A DNA stretch of 64,000 nt from Bizionia sp. M204. GTDB taxonomy: Bacteria; Bacteroidota; Bacteroidia; Flavobacteriales; Flavobacteriaceae. Of the stretch, positions 35,507-43,087 are shown piece by piece (positions within the stretch are counted from its first letter, which is position 1; each line of letters opens with the position of its first letter). Position numbers and translations under genes: made by a program. Location of the stretch: contig NZ_CP046242.1 in the NCBI RefSeq assembly GCF_023205095.1, forward strand, positions 2,903,001 to 2,967,000. The letters are read 5' to 3'. Under the pieces are notes generated by a model. The model did not search any database and had not been told where the DNA came from. It saw only the letters and a program-made list of their open reading frames with translations.

Positions 35507-36118
35507 CTATTCAACTTTAAAATAATATTCTTTGTCAGATTCATTTAAATATCTCCAAGAAACATCTCCACAACTATTGAATCCAATTTGATTCGGGAAA
35601 TTTTCTATTGGATAGTTTTCTATTATAAATTCATTTCTATTGGAGTTTTGAAGCATTCCATTACGCCAACTAATTACATAGTCACCATTAAATTTGGGTT
35701 TTAAACCTATTCTATAACTATAAAATTCCCGATTATTCTCAAGTTCAGGAAAGGCTATTATAGTTCCATTTTCGCAGTAATTTGAAAATGTAAGCTGACC
35801 ATTAGTCCTAACTAACTCAAACGAATCAATTGCATCTTGGCAGTTTGAAGCATTCGTGGGTTCAATAAATTTATAAATTGAAAAATGGTCTGATTGTGGA
35901 ATTTCCATAAATATCGAATCGTTAATAGACGCATTAAATAGATTACTAGAAATTTTTCCACGTATCCAAATTGTATCATTAATGGAGTAACTATAATCAG
36001 TGGATACATTTGCTTTATAAACATTATAAACCAATTTGTCCGCTTCAAGGTCGTCCTCGCAGGTAGTTGCTACTAGAAAAGGTGCAATTATTATAACCTT
36101 CAATAAATTTTTAAACAT
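35507..36118 (-). CDS. Hypothetical lipoprotein
   Basis: 203 residues. The N-terminus MFKNLLKVIIIAPFLVATTC fits a lipoprotein signal with lipidated Cys20, followed by an acidic EDDLEAD stretch typical of Bacteroidota lipoproteins exported to the surface. The rest is predicted beta-rich, with several Cys residues (NCQDAI, NYCENG, SCGDVSW). No known domain was recognised. It is an orphan gene between 150- and 415-base gaps, with an unusual promoter candidate upstream (36136-36167). Confidence 0.7.
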   Translation of the reverse strand: MFKNLLKVIIIAPFLVATTCEDDLEADKLVYNVYKANVSTDYSYSINDTIWIRGKISSNLFNASINDSIFMEIPQSDHFSIYKFIEPTNASNCQDAIDSFELVRTNGQLTFSNYCENGTIIAFPELENNREFYSYRIGLKPKFNGDYVISWRNGMLQNSNRNEFIIENYPIENFPNQIGFNSCGDVSWRYLNESDKEYYFKVE

Positions 36119-36533
36119 ATTTCCTTTTTTATAGTTAGATGCACAATACGTTTAAAGGTTGCGTTGCTTGTTTTATACTTTGATTTCATTTGAAACTGAA
36201 TTTTAAAAATATATATCCGTTTTTTGTCAGAATGAGTGCCGTCCAAAACTTTTATGACTTGTAAATTTAGTTTCAACAGCTCGCAACTTAAAATTCCCAA
36301 TTTATTGGACCATTAAAACTAATTTCGTCTTAAAAGGTTTTATTAGAAAGGCTTCGTGTTGTACTTTTGTGCTTTCTTTTTTTCTCTTGGATTGGAATCG
36401 GTTTTATAAACGTGTTTTACTTCATTTGAAATGATAATATTTTAATAGAATAAAAATCAATAATTATCTGCAACGTTTTAAATAAACTTGTAGTTTTAAA
36501 ATAAAAAGGTCCCTGCTTTTGTAGGAAACAAGT
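36119..36533. other. Intergenic region between orphan lipoprotein and MFS gene (415 bases)
   Basis: It contains a candidate ECF-type promoter reading left (36136-36167) and a TACTTTTG element on the plus strand (36362-36369). The latter is too far from the MFS start (36534) to be decisive. A minus-strand reading frame at 36100-36300 overlaps the promoter and looks like chance. No RNA gene was seen. Confidence 0.4.
36136..36167 (-). promoter_or_regulatory. Candidate ECF-sigma-type promoter of the orphan lipoprotein
   Basis: Read on the minus strand: GCAACGCAACC (36167-36157), a 14-base spacer, then GCATCTA (36142-36136), ending 17 bases before the ATG at 36118. An AAC-containing -35 and a short GC-containing -10 are typical of ECF sigma factors and unlike the TTTG/TAnnTTTG pattern used elsewhere in this window. 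Confidence 0.4.
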
Positions 36534-37802
36534 ATGTCTAAAAAAGATCCATACGCAGCCTTGCGTATCAAAGAATTCAATATTTTTTTAGTACTTCGTT
36601 TTGCATTAGTATTTGCGTGGTCTATGCAATTTATAATTATTGAATGGCAAGTGTATAGTATTACAAAAGATCCGTTATCGCTTGGTATTATTGGCTTGAT
36701 GGAAATTATTCCAGCTTTAACCATGGCTTTATTTGCTGGACATATTGTGGATCAACGTGAAAAACGCAATTTATTGGCTGTTTGCATGGCATTATTTTCG
36801 TTAATAAGTTTGGGCTTATTTCTTTTAACTTGGCCAAAAATTGTAGCAGATTGGTCTTCCAATACCATTTTATATTCTATTTATGCGCTCGTTTTTTTTG
36901 GTGGATTTTTACGTTCCTTTTTCGGGCCAACTATTTTTTCATTGGTTGCTTTAATTGTACCCAAGAAAATATATCCAAATGCCGCTACTTGGAGTAGTTC
37001 TACATGGCAAATGGCATCGGTTTTAGGACCAGCAACAGCTGGGGTTTTAATAAGTGTTATTGGTGTGCATTGGTCGCTTTGTTTTGTTTTCGGACTTGTT
37101 GTTTTTGCATTAATGACACTTACGCAAATAAAAAAGAAACCGATTTTAAACCCAAAAATAGGCGAACCTGTGATGCAAAGTTTAAAAGAAGGTTTGAATT
37201 TTGTATTTAAAACTAAAGCTATTTTAGGTGCTTTAACCTTGGATATGGTTGCCGTTTTATTTGGTGGCGCCATTGCCTTATTGCCCATTTTTGCACAAGA
37301 TATTCTTCATGTCGGGTCCGAAGGATTTGGTGTACTACGAGCGGCTCCCGCCGTTGGTGCTTTTTTAACCATGTTAATTACAGCCTATATTCCCATTAGT
37401 AAAAATGCGGGAATGAAGTTATTAGCGGCTGTGTTTGGTTTTGGTATGTGTATAATTGTTTTTGGACTGTCCTCTATATTCTGGATTTCGGTAGTTGCGC
37501 TATTTTTTAGTGGTGTAACCGATGGTGTTTCTATGGTAATTAGACAAACCATATTGCAAATTAAAACACCCGACAATATGCGTGGTCGCGTGGCATCCGT
37601 AAACTCCATGTTTGTGGGCTCATCCAACGAGCTTGGTGCTTTTGAAAGTGGCGTTACCGCAAAATTAATGGGAACTGTAACAGCCGTTGTTTTTGGCGGA
37701 ACCATGACCTTAATTACAGCAGTTACCACTGGAATTGTTTCGCCTTCGTTTAGAAAGCTAGATTTAACAGCCGATTTGGAGGAGCATGAGAATGCGGAAT
37801 GA
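36534..37802 (+). CDS. MFS transporter (EntS-like)
   Basis: 422 residues with about 12 hydrophobic segments of MFS type. The loop 2-3 motif is GHIVDQREKRN (related to G-x3-D-R-x-G-R-R), and the second half repeats features such as PAVGAFLTM and MRGRVASVNSMFVG. The closest recognisable group is the MFS_3/enterobactin-exporter-like family. The substrate is not known; siderophore or drug export is possible. It converges with lpxH with only 7 bases between stops. Confidence 0.88.
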   Translation: MSKKDPYAALRIKEFNIFLVLRFALVFAWSMQFIIIEWQVYSITKDPLSLGIIGLMEIIPALTMALFAGHIVDQREKRNLLAVCMALFSLISLGLFLLTWPKIVADWSSNTILYSIYALVFFGGFLRSFFGPTIFSLVALIVPKKIYPNAATWSSSTWQMASVLGPATAGVLISVIGVHWSLCFVFGLVVFALMTLTQIKKKPILNPKIGEPVMQSLKEGLNFVFKTKAILGALTLDMVAVLFGGAIALLPIFAQDILHVGSEGFGVLRAAPAVGAFLTMLITAYIPISKNAGMKLLAAVFGFGMCIIVFGLSSIFWISVVALFFSGVTDGVSMVIRQTILQIKTPDNMRGRVASVNSMFVGSSNELGAFESGVTAKLMGTVTAVVFGGTMTLITAVTTGIVSPSFRKLDLTADLEEHENAE

Positions 37803-37809
37803 TAAGTTT

Positions 37810-38562
37810 TTAGAATTTCTTTAACTCTAAATTTTCACCATCAAAAACACCATAGGTATAATATTGTATCCAATCGCCTAGATTCACATATTTTGAATTT
37901 TCGTTGAGGTCTATTTCTAACGGTAAATGTCTGTGGCCAAAAATAAAATAGTCGCTGTGTTTGGTTTCTAATTTTCGTTTGCAATATTGTACCAACCATT
38001 CATTGTCTTCGCCTAAAAATTTGGCGTCATCATCACCGGAAATTAGTTTGTTTTTTACACTTAAATATTGGGCAATTCTAACCCCAATATCAGGATGCAA
38101 CCAGCGAAATAGCCATTTGCCAAAACGACTAGTAAATATTTTTTTCATCCGTTTATAACCGGTATCACCAGGGCCTAATCCATCACCATGACCAATTAAA
38201 AACGTTTTATTGTTAAACGTATATTCTTGGGGCTTATGGTAGACAGAAATTCCCAATTCTTCTTCAAAATAGCCATCCATCCATAAATCGTGATTGCCAA
38301 CAAAAAAATAAATAGGAATACCAGCGTCCGTTATCTCGGCAAGCTTACCCAACGTTCTTGTAAAACCTTTTGGTACCACGGTTTTATATTCAAACCAAAA
38401 ATCGAATAAATCACCCATCAAGAAAATAGCAGCAGCATCGTACTTAATTTCCTCTAACCACGCTACAAATTTTTGTTCGCGAGGTCGTGAGGCTTCTGCT
38501 GTTGGTGCACCCAAATGATTATCGGATGCGAAGTATATTTTTTTTCCTTTTGGGATGTTCAT
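37810..38562 (-). CDS. lpxH: UDP-2,3-diacylglucosamine diphosphatase (LpxH-like)
   Basis: 250 residues of the calcineurin-like phosphoesterase fold. Metal-binding blocks SDNHLGA, GDLFDFWFEY, GNHDLWM, GHGDGLG and GHRHLP are all present, in LpxH order. It hydrolyses UDP-2,3-diacylglucosamine to lipid X in lipid A synthesis at the inner-membrane surface. The start MNIPKGKKIYFASDNHLG is usual for Flavobacteria. It follows queD by 26 bases in the same direction. Confidence 0.92.
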   Translation of the reverse strand: MNIPKGKKIYFASDNHLGAPTAEASRPREQKFVAWLEEIKYDAAAIFLMGDLFDFWFEYKTVVPKGFTRTLGKLAEITDAGIPIYFFVGNHDLWMDGYFEEELGISVYHKPQEYTFNNKTFLIGHGDGLGPGDTGYKRMKKIFTSRFGKWLFRWLHPDIGVRIAQYLSVKNKLISGDDDAKFLGEDNEWLVQYCKRKLETKHSDYFIFGHRHLPLEIDLNENSKYVNLGDWIQYYTYGVFDGENLELKKF

Positions 38563-38588
38563 GAGGTAAATATAATTAATTCCTATTT

Positions 38589-39047
38589 TTATTCGGATTC
38601 GTTATCACTAGCATACCACTCGGCAAAACTGGTATCGGTTTCCTGAAGTTTTAAGGAATGTAATGCAATATGGCTCGGTAAAAAGGATTTTATTTTATTG
38701 GCAAAATCAATCACCATCATTTCACTAGTTGGCTGATAATCCACCAAAAGTACATTATGACCACGGTCTTGAAGTTCCTTCGCTAATTCTACATGTGGTG
38801 TGTTTTTGTTAAAAACAGTGGCATGATCAAACACATCAACAATTTCTGTTTTCACAATTTTTTTTAAATCTCCAAAATCAATCACCATTCCAAACTTAAC
38901 ATTACCCGAATCTGAAATTGGTTTTCCAATAACGGTTACCGATAATTTATAGCTATGGCCATGTACATTTTTACATTTCCCATCATAGCCATAAAGGGCA
39001 TGTCCTGTCTCGAATGAGAACTGTTTTGTAATTCGAATATTTCCCAT
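38589..39047 (-). CDS. queD: 6-carboxytetrahydropterin synthase (6-pyruvoyl-tetrahydropterin synthase family)
   Basis: 152 residues from the ATG at 39047; the open frame extends 23 codons further but that part is not family-like. Zinc ligands are the His in FETGHALYG and the pair in NVHGHSYKL. The active-site FDHATVFN and the catalytic Glu in SLKLQETDTSFAEWY are also present. It makes 6-carboxy-tetrahydropterin for queuosine synthesis. QueC/E/F are not in the window. It is divergent from a 2OG oxygenase gene and precedes lpxH. Confidence 0.9.
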   Translation of the reverse strand: MGNIRITKQFSFETGHALYGYDGKCKNVHGHSYKLSVTVIGKPISDSGNVKFGMVIDFGDLKKIVKTEIVDVFDHATVFNKNTPHVELAKELQDRGHNVLLVDYQPTSEMMVIDFANKIKSFLPSHIALHSLKLQETDTSFAEWYASDNESE

Positions 39048-39103
39048 ACTATTAATTTTCCATGCAAAGATAATCGTTTTGTAAAAGGAAACGGTTTTTA
39101 GAG

Positions 39104-39111
39104 TACATTTG
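39104..39111 (+). promoter_or_regulatory. Putative -7 element of the 2OG oxygenase gene
   Basis: TACATTTG at 39104-39111, with TTTG at 39078-39081 (spacer 22, slightly long). It lies 26 bases before the ATG at 39137. Confidence 0.4.
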
Positions 39112-39136
39112 CCCACTTTTTATTTTGCATATACTT

Positions 39137-39778
39137 ATGAATCAATTATTTGAAGAAATTGCTTTTGTTGAAAATTTACAATATGAGCGTATTATTGATG
39201 ATATTTTAACAAAGAAGTACAGTTTGGTTGAAAATTTTTTCACCAATCTCGAGGTTTTGGAATTAAGAAAATCATTATTAGAAAAACATGAAGCTGATGT
39301 TTTTAAAAAAGCGGCTATTGGCAATAGGGTAAATGAAGTCATTGAAAAATCCATTCGTGGTGATGTGATTTTATGGATAGATGAAAACCGGGCAGATCCG
39401 TTAGAAGTCGCTTTCTTCAACAAAATAAATAACCTAATAGATTACTTAAATAAAACGTGTTTCTTGGGAATTTTACATAAGGAGTTTCACTATGCATTAT
39501 ATCCAGAAGGCACATTTTACAAACGGCATTTGGATACGTTTCAGAATGACGACAGACGAAAATTATCCTTTGTATGTTATTTAAATGAAGATGGTTGGCT
39601 ACCTGAAAACGGTGGCGAATTGGTGTTGTATGTAAATGAAAATGGTGAAGAAACCGAAAAAGTAATTTATCCATTTCCTGGACGTGTGGTTATTTTTGAA
39701 AGTCAATTATTAGAACACGAAGTCAAGCCCGTTAAAACCGAACGATTGAGTATTACTGGTTGGCTTAAAACGCGCTAA
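39137..39778 (+). CDS. 2OG-Fe(II) oxygenase family protein
   Basis: 213 residues from the ATG at 39137; a TTG four codons upstream is less likely. The double-stranded beta-helix shows the Fe ligands His-x-Asp in KRHLDTF and the distal His in LLEHEVKP, and the 2OG-binding Arg in ERLSITGW. The central LSFVCYLNEDGWLPENGGEL block is typical of the prolyl-hydroxylase-like superfamily. The target is unknown. Its stop abuts the convergent mini-ORF at 39779. Confidence 0.85.
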   Translation: MNQLFEEIAFVENLQYERIIDDILTKKYSLVENFFTNLEVLELRKSLLEKHEADVFKKAAIGNRVNEVIEKSIRGDVILWIDENRADPLEVAFFNKINNLIDYLNKTCFLGILHKEFHYALYPEGTFYKRHLDTFQNDDRRKLSFVCYLNEDGWLPENGGELVLYVNENGEETEKVIYPFPGRVVIFESQLLEHEVKPVKTERLSITGWLKTR

Positions 39779-39859
39779 TTATCTGCGTTTATTGCGGTTA
39801 TAAACATAAATAATTATCAATACAATTGCCAATACTAAAAAAAGCATATTTCCGCCCAT
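39779..39859 (-). CDS. Predicted 26-residue single-pass membrane peptide
   Basis: ATG at 39859, stop at 39781-39779. The sequence is MGGNM, then a hydrophobic helix of about 17 residues (LFLVLAIVLIIIYVY), then NRNKRR, which fits one transmembrane segment with a basic cytoplasmic end. It begins one base after the stop of the larger mini-ORF and abuts the 2OG oxygenase stop. It is too short for coding statistics; it is supported by the strong helix, the tandem spacing and the compact arrangement. Confidence 0.45.
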   Translation of the reverse strand: MGGNMLFLVLAIVLIIIYVYNRNKRR

Positions 39860-39860
39860 A

Positions 39861-40037
39861 CTAATCTATATTTGAGTTGTTTTTATTATATCTATAAAGC
39901 GCATAAGCAATTATTACAAGTACTAAAAATGGTAGAAATGAGCCTATAAATACGCCTATTTCATAATCGCTATTAGGTGCGTTTTTTACTTTCTCTTCAA
40001 TATTTATTTCTTGCAAAATTGAAATAAGTGCCATCAT
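39861..40037 (-). CDS. Predicted 58-residue single-pass membrane protein
   Basis: ATG at 40037 (a second Met follows directly at 40034), stop at 39863-39861. An acidic N-terminal part (LISILQEINIEEKVKNAPNS) is followed by one helix (IGVFIGSFLPFLVLVIIAYAL) and a polar tail YRYNKNNSNID. It starts 25 bases after the MATE stop on the same strand, so it would be on the GNAT-MATE mRNA. No known family was recognised. Confidence 0.5.
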   Translation of the reverse strand: MMALISILQEINIEEKVKNAPNSDYEIGVFIGSFLPFLVLVIIAYALYRYNKNNSNID

Positions 40038-40062
40038 TTTACTAAATAATTAGAAGTCAAAG

Positions 40063-41397
40063 TTACTGTTTTTCCGAAAGCGGTAAAAATTCTTGTCTAA
40101 ATTTTATAATTAGTGGCAATCCTCTAGCAATAATCCAAAATGTAAAAGCTATAAAAATGCCATAAAGCTTGTAATCCAAGCTGTCCAATAAAAATAATAG
40201 CGGAACAAAAACGAGAAAGGTTGCCATCAATAATACATTGCGAAGAACTTTCATTTTACCAAGCCCTTTAAACATACCATCAAAAATAAAGGCAATAGCG
40301 CATAGTGGTTGCATGGCTAAAACAATCCAGAACACATTATAAAATTCGGTTAAAACGGACTCTTCTTTTGTAAAAACAAAACCAATAAACTGATAGAAAA
40401 TAGCACCAAAGGCAGCCATAACCATCCCTAAAATAACACCATATGTTATTAGTTTATTACTTAAGGTAATTAATTTACCATATTCCTTTCCTCCTAATAA
40501 TTTTCCTGATAAAATGTTTCCTGCACTGGCATAACCATCAATTATAAAAGCACCTAAAAACCATAAATTTATAGCAATGGTGTATGCGGCAATGTATTGT
40601 TTACCATAACTGGTAGAAAATGAACTCGCAAAGTAAAGGGTAACGTTCAAAGCAAGCGTTCTAACAAACAAATTGAGAATCATTATTGCAAACCGATTAA
40701 TTTCTTTGTTAAACGGAAAACTAAAACGCAATGGAATAGCTGTTTTGGTCAATAAATAATAAGCCGAAATAATAGCCATTAATATTTGAGCAATAACACT
40801 TGCATAAGCTGCACCTTTAATATTCAGGGCAGGAACATAACCTTCTATACCATAAACCAAAACGATGTCTAGAACAATATTAACACTGGCGCCAACAATG
40901 GCAATAATCATTGGGTAAAAGGTGTTTTGAAGCCCTCTAAAGGTGCCAAAAATGGCAATGGTAAATAGGGTAAATGGAAAACCAAAAACGCGAATTTGGT
41001 AATACTCTACACTATAATTCAGAATTAAATCAGAGGCATTGTAGAGTTTAAAAATACTTTCGGCAAACGGATAGGTTCCTAGAATGATAAAAATACTTAG
41101 TGATGTAATTATAAAAATAGCTTGAGCTGGCAGGTTTTTCACCTTATCTAAATTATTTGCACCAACATATTGCGAAACAATAGATGAAATAGCACTACGT
41201 GTTTGCCCTAAAACCCAAATTAGCATGGAAATAAAGGTGCCAACAATACCTACGGCTGCTAATGATTCTGTGGCGTTTTCAGAAATATTTCCTACAATAG
41301 CCGTATCAGTAATAGACAAAATAGGTTCTGCCACTCCAGCAATTAATGCAGGAATGGCTAATTTATTAATATGTTTTAAACTAATGTTGGTGCTCAC
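40063..41397 (-). CDS. MATE family efflux transporter
   Basis: 444 residues with two MatE repeats and about 12 transmembrane segments; the N-terminal HINKLAIPALIAGVAEPILSITDTAIVG segment is typical of MATE (DinF-like) exporters. It expels organic cations or metabolites using Na+ or H+. Its start codon overlaps the stop of the GNAT gene by 4 bases, so the two are translationally coupled. Two mini-ORFs for membrane peptides follow on the same strand. The substrate is unknown. Confidence 0.92.
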   Translation of the reverse strand: MSTNISLKHINKLAIPALIAGVAEPILSITDTAIVGNISENATESLAAVGIVGTFISMLIWVLGQTRSAISSIVSQYVGANNLDKVKNLPAQAIFIITSLSIFIILGTYPFAESIFKLYNASDLILNYSVEYYQIRVFGFPFTLFTIAIFGTFRGLQNTFYPMIIAIVGASVNIVLDIVLVYGIEGYVPALNIKGAAYASVIAQILMAIISAYYLLTKTAIPLRFSFPFNKEINRFAIMILNLFVRTLALNVTLYFASSFSTSYGKQYIAAYTIAINLWFLGAFIIDGYASAGNILSGKLLGGKEYGKLITLSNKLITYGVILGMVMAAFGAIFYQFIGFVFTKEESVLTEFYNVFWIVLAMQPLCAIAFIFDGMFKGLGKMKVLRNVLLMATFLVFVPLLFLLDSLDYKLYGIFIAFTFWIIARGLPLIIKFRQEFLPLSEKQ

Positions 41398-41894
41398 AAT
41401 ACAAATTCATAACAGTAAAAGGGATGTTCGCTTTGTTTTGGAAAATAAATAGACCCTAATTTTTTATAACCGCGAAGTTCGTAAAACTTTTGGTTTCTAG
41501 CGTTCTTTGAAAAGGTATCTAATCTGATAGAGGTAAATTCATTTTTGTTTGCCATATTTTCGGCAAAATTCATCAGTTTTCTAGCCCATCCTTTACCTTG
41601 GTAATCCGGGTGTATAGCTACCCTATGAACATATAAGTTATTGGAGTTTGGTGTTAGCCAGTCTATAGTTTCGTATTCGGCATCCATTTTAGTAGAAAGC
41701 ACTAAACAGCCTATAATTTTTTTAGCTTCCTCTAGAACGTATAATTCGTTTCTAGCCACATCATTTTCAAAGGCACTTCGGTTAGGGTATTTAGAATTCC
41801 ATTGTTGTATGTTTTTAGAAATCATATCAATAGCACAGGCTTTGGTAATTTCTAAAATTGTATCAATATCTTCATTGGTTCCTTTCCGAATCAT
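41394..41894 (-). CDS. GNAT family N-acetyltransferase
   Basis: 166 residues of the GNAT fold. The acetyl-CoA-binding motif is VHRVAIHPDYQGKGWARKLMNF (R/Q-x-x-G-x-G/A type), and NARNQKFYELRGYKKLG is the conserved end. The N-terminus (MIRKGTNEDIDTILEITK) is typical. The substrate is unknown. It overlaps the MATE gene by 4 bases, so acetylation and export may concern the same compound (inference). It is divergent from the stress protein gene across 56 bases. Confidence 0.88.
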   Translation of the reverse strand: MIRKGTNEDIDTILEITKACAIDMISKNIQQWNSKYPNRSAFENDVARNELYVLEEAKKIIGCLVLSTKMDAEYETIDWLTPNSNNLYVHRVAIHPDYQGKGWARKLMNFAENMANKNEFTSIRLDTFSKNARNQKFYELRGYKKLGSIYFPKQSEHPFYCYEFVL

Positions 41895-41950
41895 AATAAA
41901 AGCGTATTTTTGCGTAAATTTTCACCTAAATTAGTTATAATTTTTTCAAT

Positions 41951-42748
41951 ATGAAGAATATTTTAGTGCCAGTAGGATCGTCTAAAAATGCGGTTAGTCA
42001 TTTGCAGTATGCTGTGGATTTTGCCAAAGCATTTGGTGCAAAAATTTATGTGGTTCAAGTTTATAATATCTATTCCAAAGCTGGAACCATGATAAAAGTG
42101 GATCATATTTTAGAGCGTGAAAGTTATGAGTTTTTAAAGTCGCACGTAGCGCAAGTGGACACTAAAGGTGTTGAGATTGTTGTAAAATCATTTAAAGGCA
42201 AATTGGTGGATACACTTGAGTTAGTTTGTCACTCTTTAGATATTGATTTAATTATGATAGAACCACGGACCAACTCTTTACGAGAAGAAGTATATCTTGG
42301 AAAAACGTCTGGAAAAATTATTAAACAAACCAATATTCCCGCATTAATTGTCCCTGAAGGCGTCAGTTTTAAACCTATTGTTTATATTTTAGTGGCTTTA
42401 AAGTCTGCTATAATTAAAAAGGAATCTGCCTTAAAGCCGTTAATTGCTATTAAAGATCAGTTCCGATCTATTGTAAATTTATTACTCGTACAAACACCAT
42501 TCTATAATGAAGGTGATTTTGAAATAAATCCAGATTTAGCCAAATTAATAACCAATATTACTAAAACGGAAAATGCTACAACATTTCAAGGCGTATTAGA
42601 ACATTATAAGGATAATGATCCGGATATGTTATGCGTGGTAAGGCGTAAGCGTGGATTTTTCTCTAAACTATGGGAGAAAAATACTATTTTGAAAAAAGAT
42701 TTTCAGAGCAACACACTTCCAGTTTTAGTATTAAGTGGTGTGAAATAA
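41951..42748 (+). CDS. Universal stress protein (two-domain)
   Basis: 265 residues. The first UspA domain (about 1-140) starts MKNILVPVGSSKNAVSHLQYAVDFA and ends with the TSGKIIKQTNIPALIVPEG segment typical of the family. A second, more divergent domain follows (about 145-265). The first-domain nucleotide motif G-x2-G-x9-G-S/T is only partly kept (YLGKTSGKIIKQTNIP), so ATP binding is uncertain. It is a cytosolic stress protein with an unknown client. It is a single gene divergent from GNAT. Confidence 0.88.
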   Translation: MKNILVPVGSSKNAVSHLQYAVDFAKAFGAKIYVVQVYNIYSKAGTMIKVDHILERESYEFLKSHVAQVDTKGVEIVVKSFKGKLVDTLELVCHSLDIDLIMIEPRTNSLREEVYLGKTSGKIIKQTNIPALIVPEGVSFKPIVYILVALKSAIIKKESALKPLIAIKDQFRSIVNLLLVQTPFYNEGDFEINPDLAKLITNITKTENATTFQGVLEHYKDNDPDMLCVVRRKRGFFSKLWEKNTILKKDFQSNTLPVLVLSGVK

Positions 42749-42833
42749 ATATTTCTTCAGCAGAAGGATAAAACCTAAATAAAAATAGTTTATTTTCGTT
42801 GCTCAATAAACGAATTTCTAGTCTAAAGTTTAT

Positions 42834-42910
<77 letters not shown>

Positions 42911-42913
42911 CTT

Positions 42914-42943
42914 AAAAAGCAATGTGAAAGCATTGCTTTTTTT
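42914..42943 (+). terminator. Intrinsic terminator after tRNA-Ala
   Basis: An 11-bp stem AAAAAGCAATG (42914-42924) with CATTGCTTTTT (42931-42941), a 6-base loop and a T-run to 42943. Confidence 0.85.
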
Positions 42944-43087
42944 ATGCCTAAATTTCATAATAGTTTTTTGCAATTTCAGAAACAATTTGTAATTCAAAGA
43001 TTTTTTTGAGGGTTTTGTCGAATATTGGAAGCTTTTTAAAACCTCATAAATGAGTACTGCGTAGATATGGTCCCAACCTAACTTACT

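Noticed and set aside
36100-36300. Minus-strand 66-codon frame upstream of the orphan lipoprotein
   Set aside because: It overlaps the lipoprotein start and the candidate promoter, has no domain or signal, and its composition is that of AT-rich spacer.
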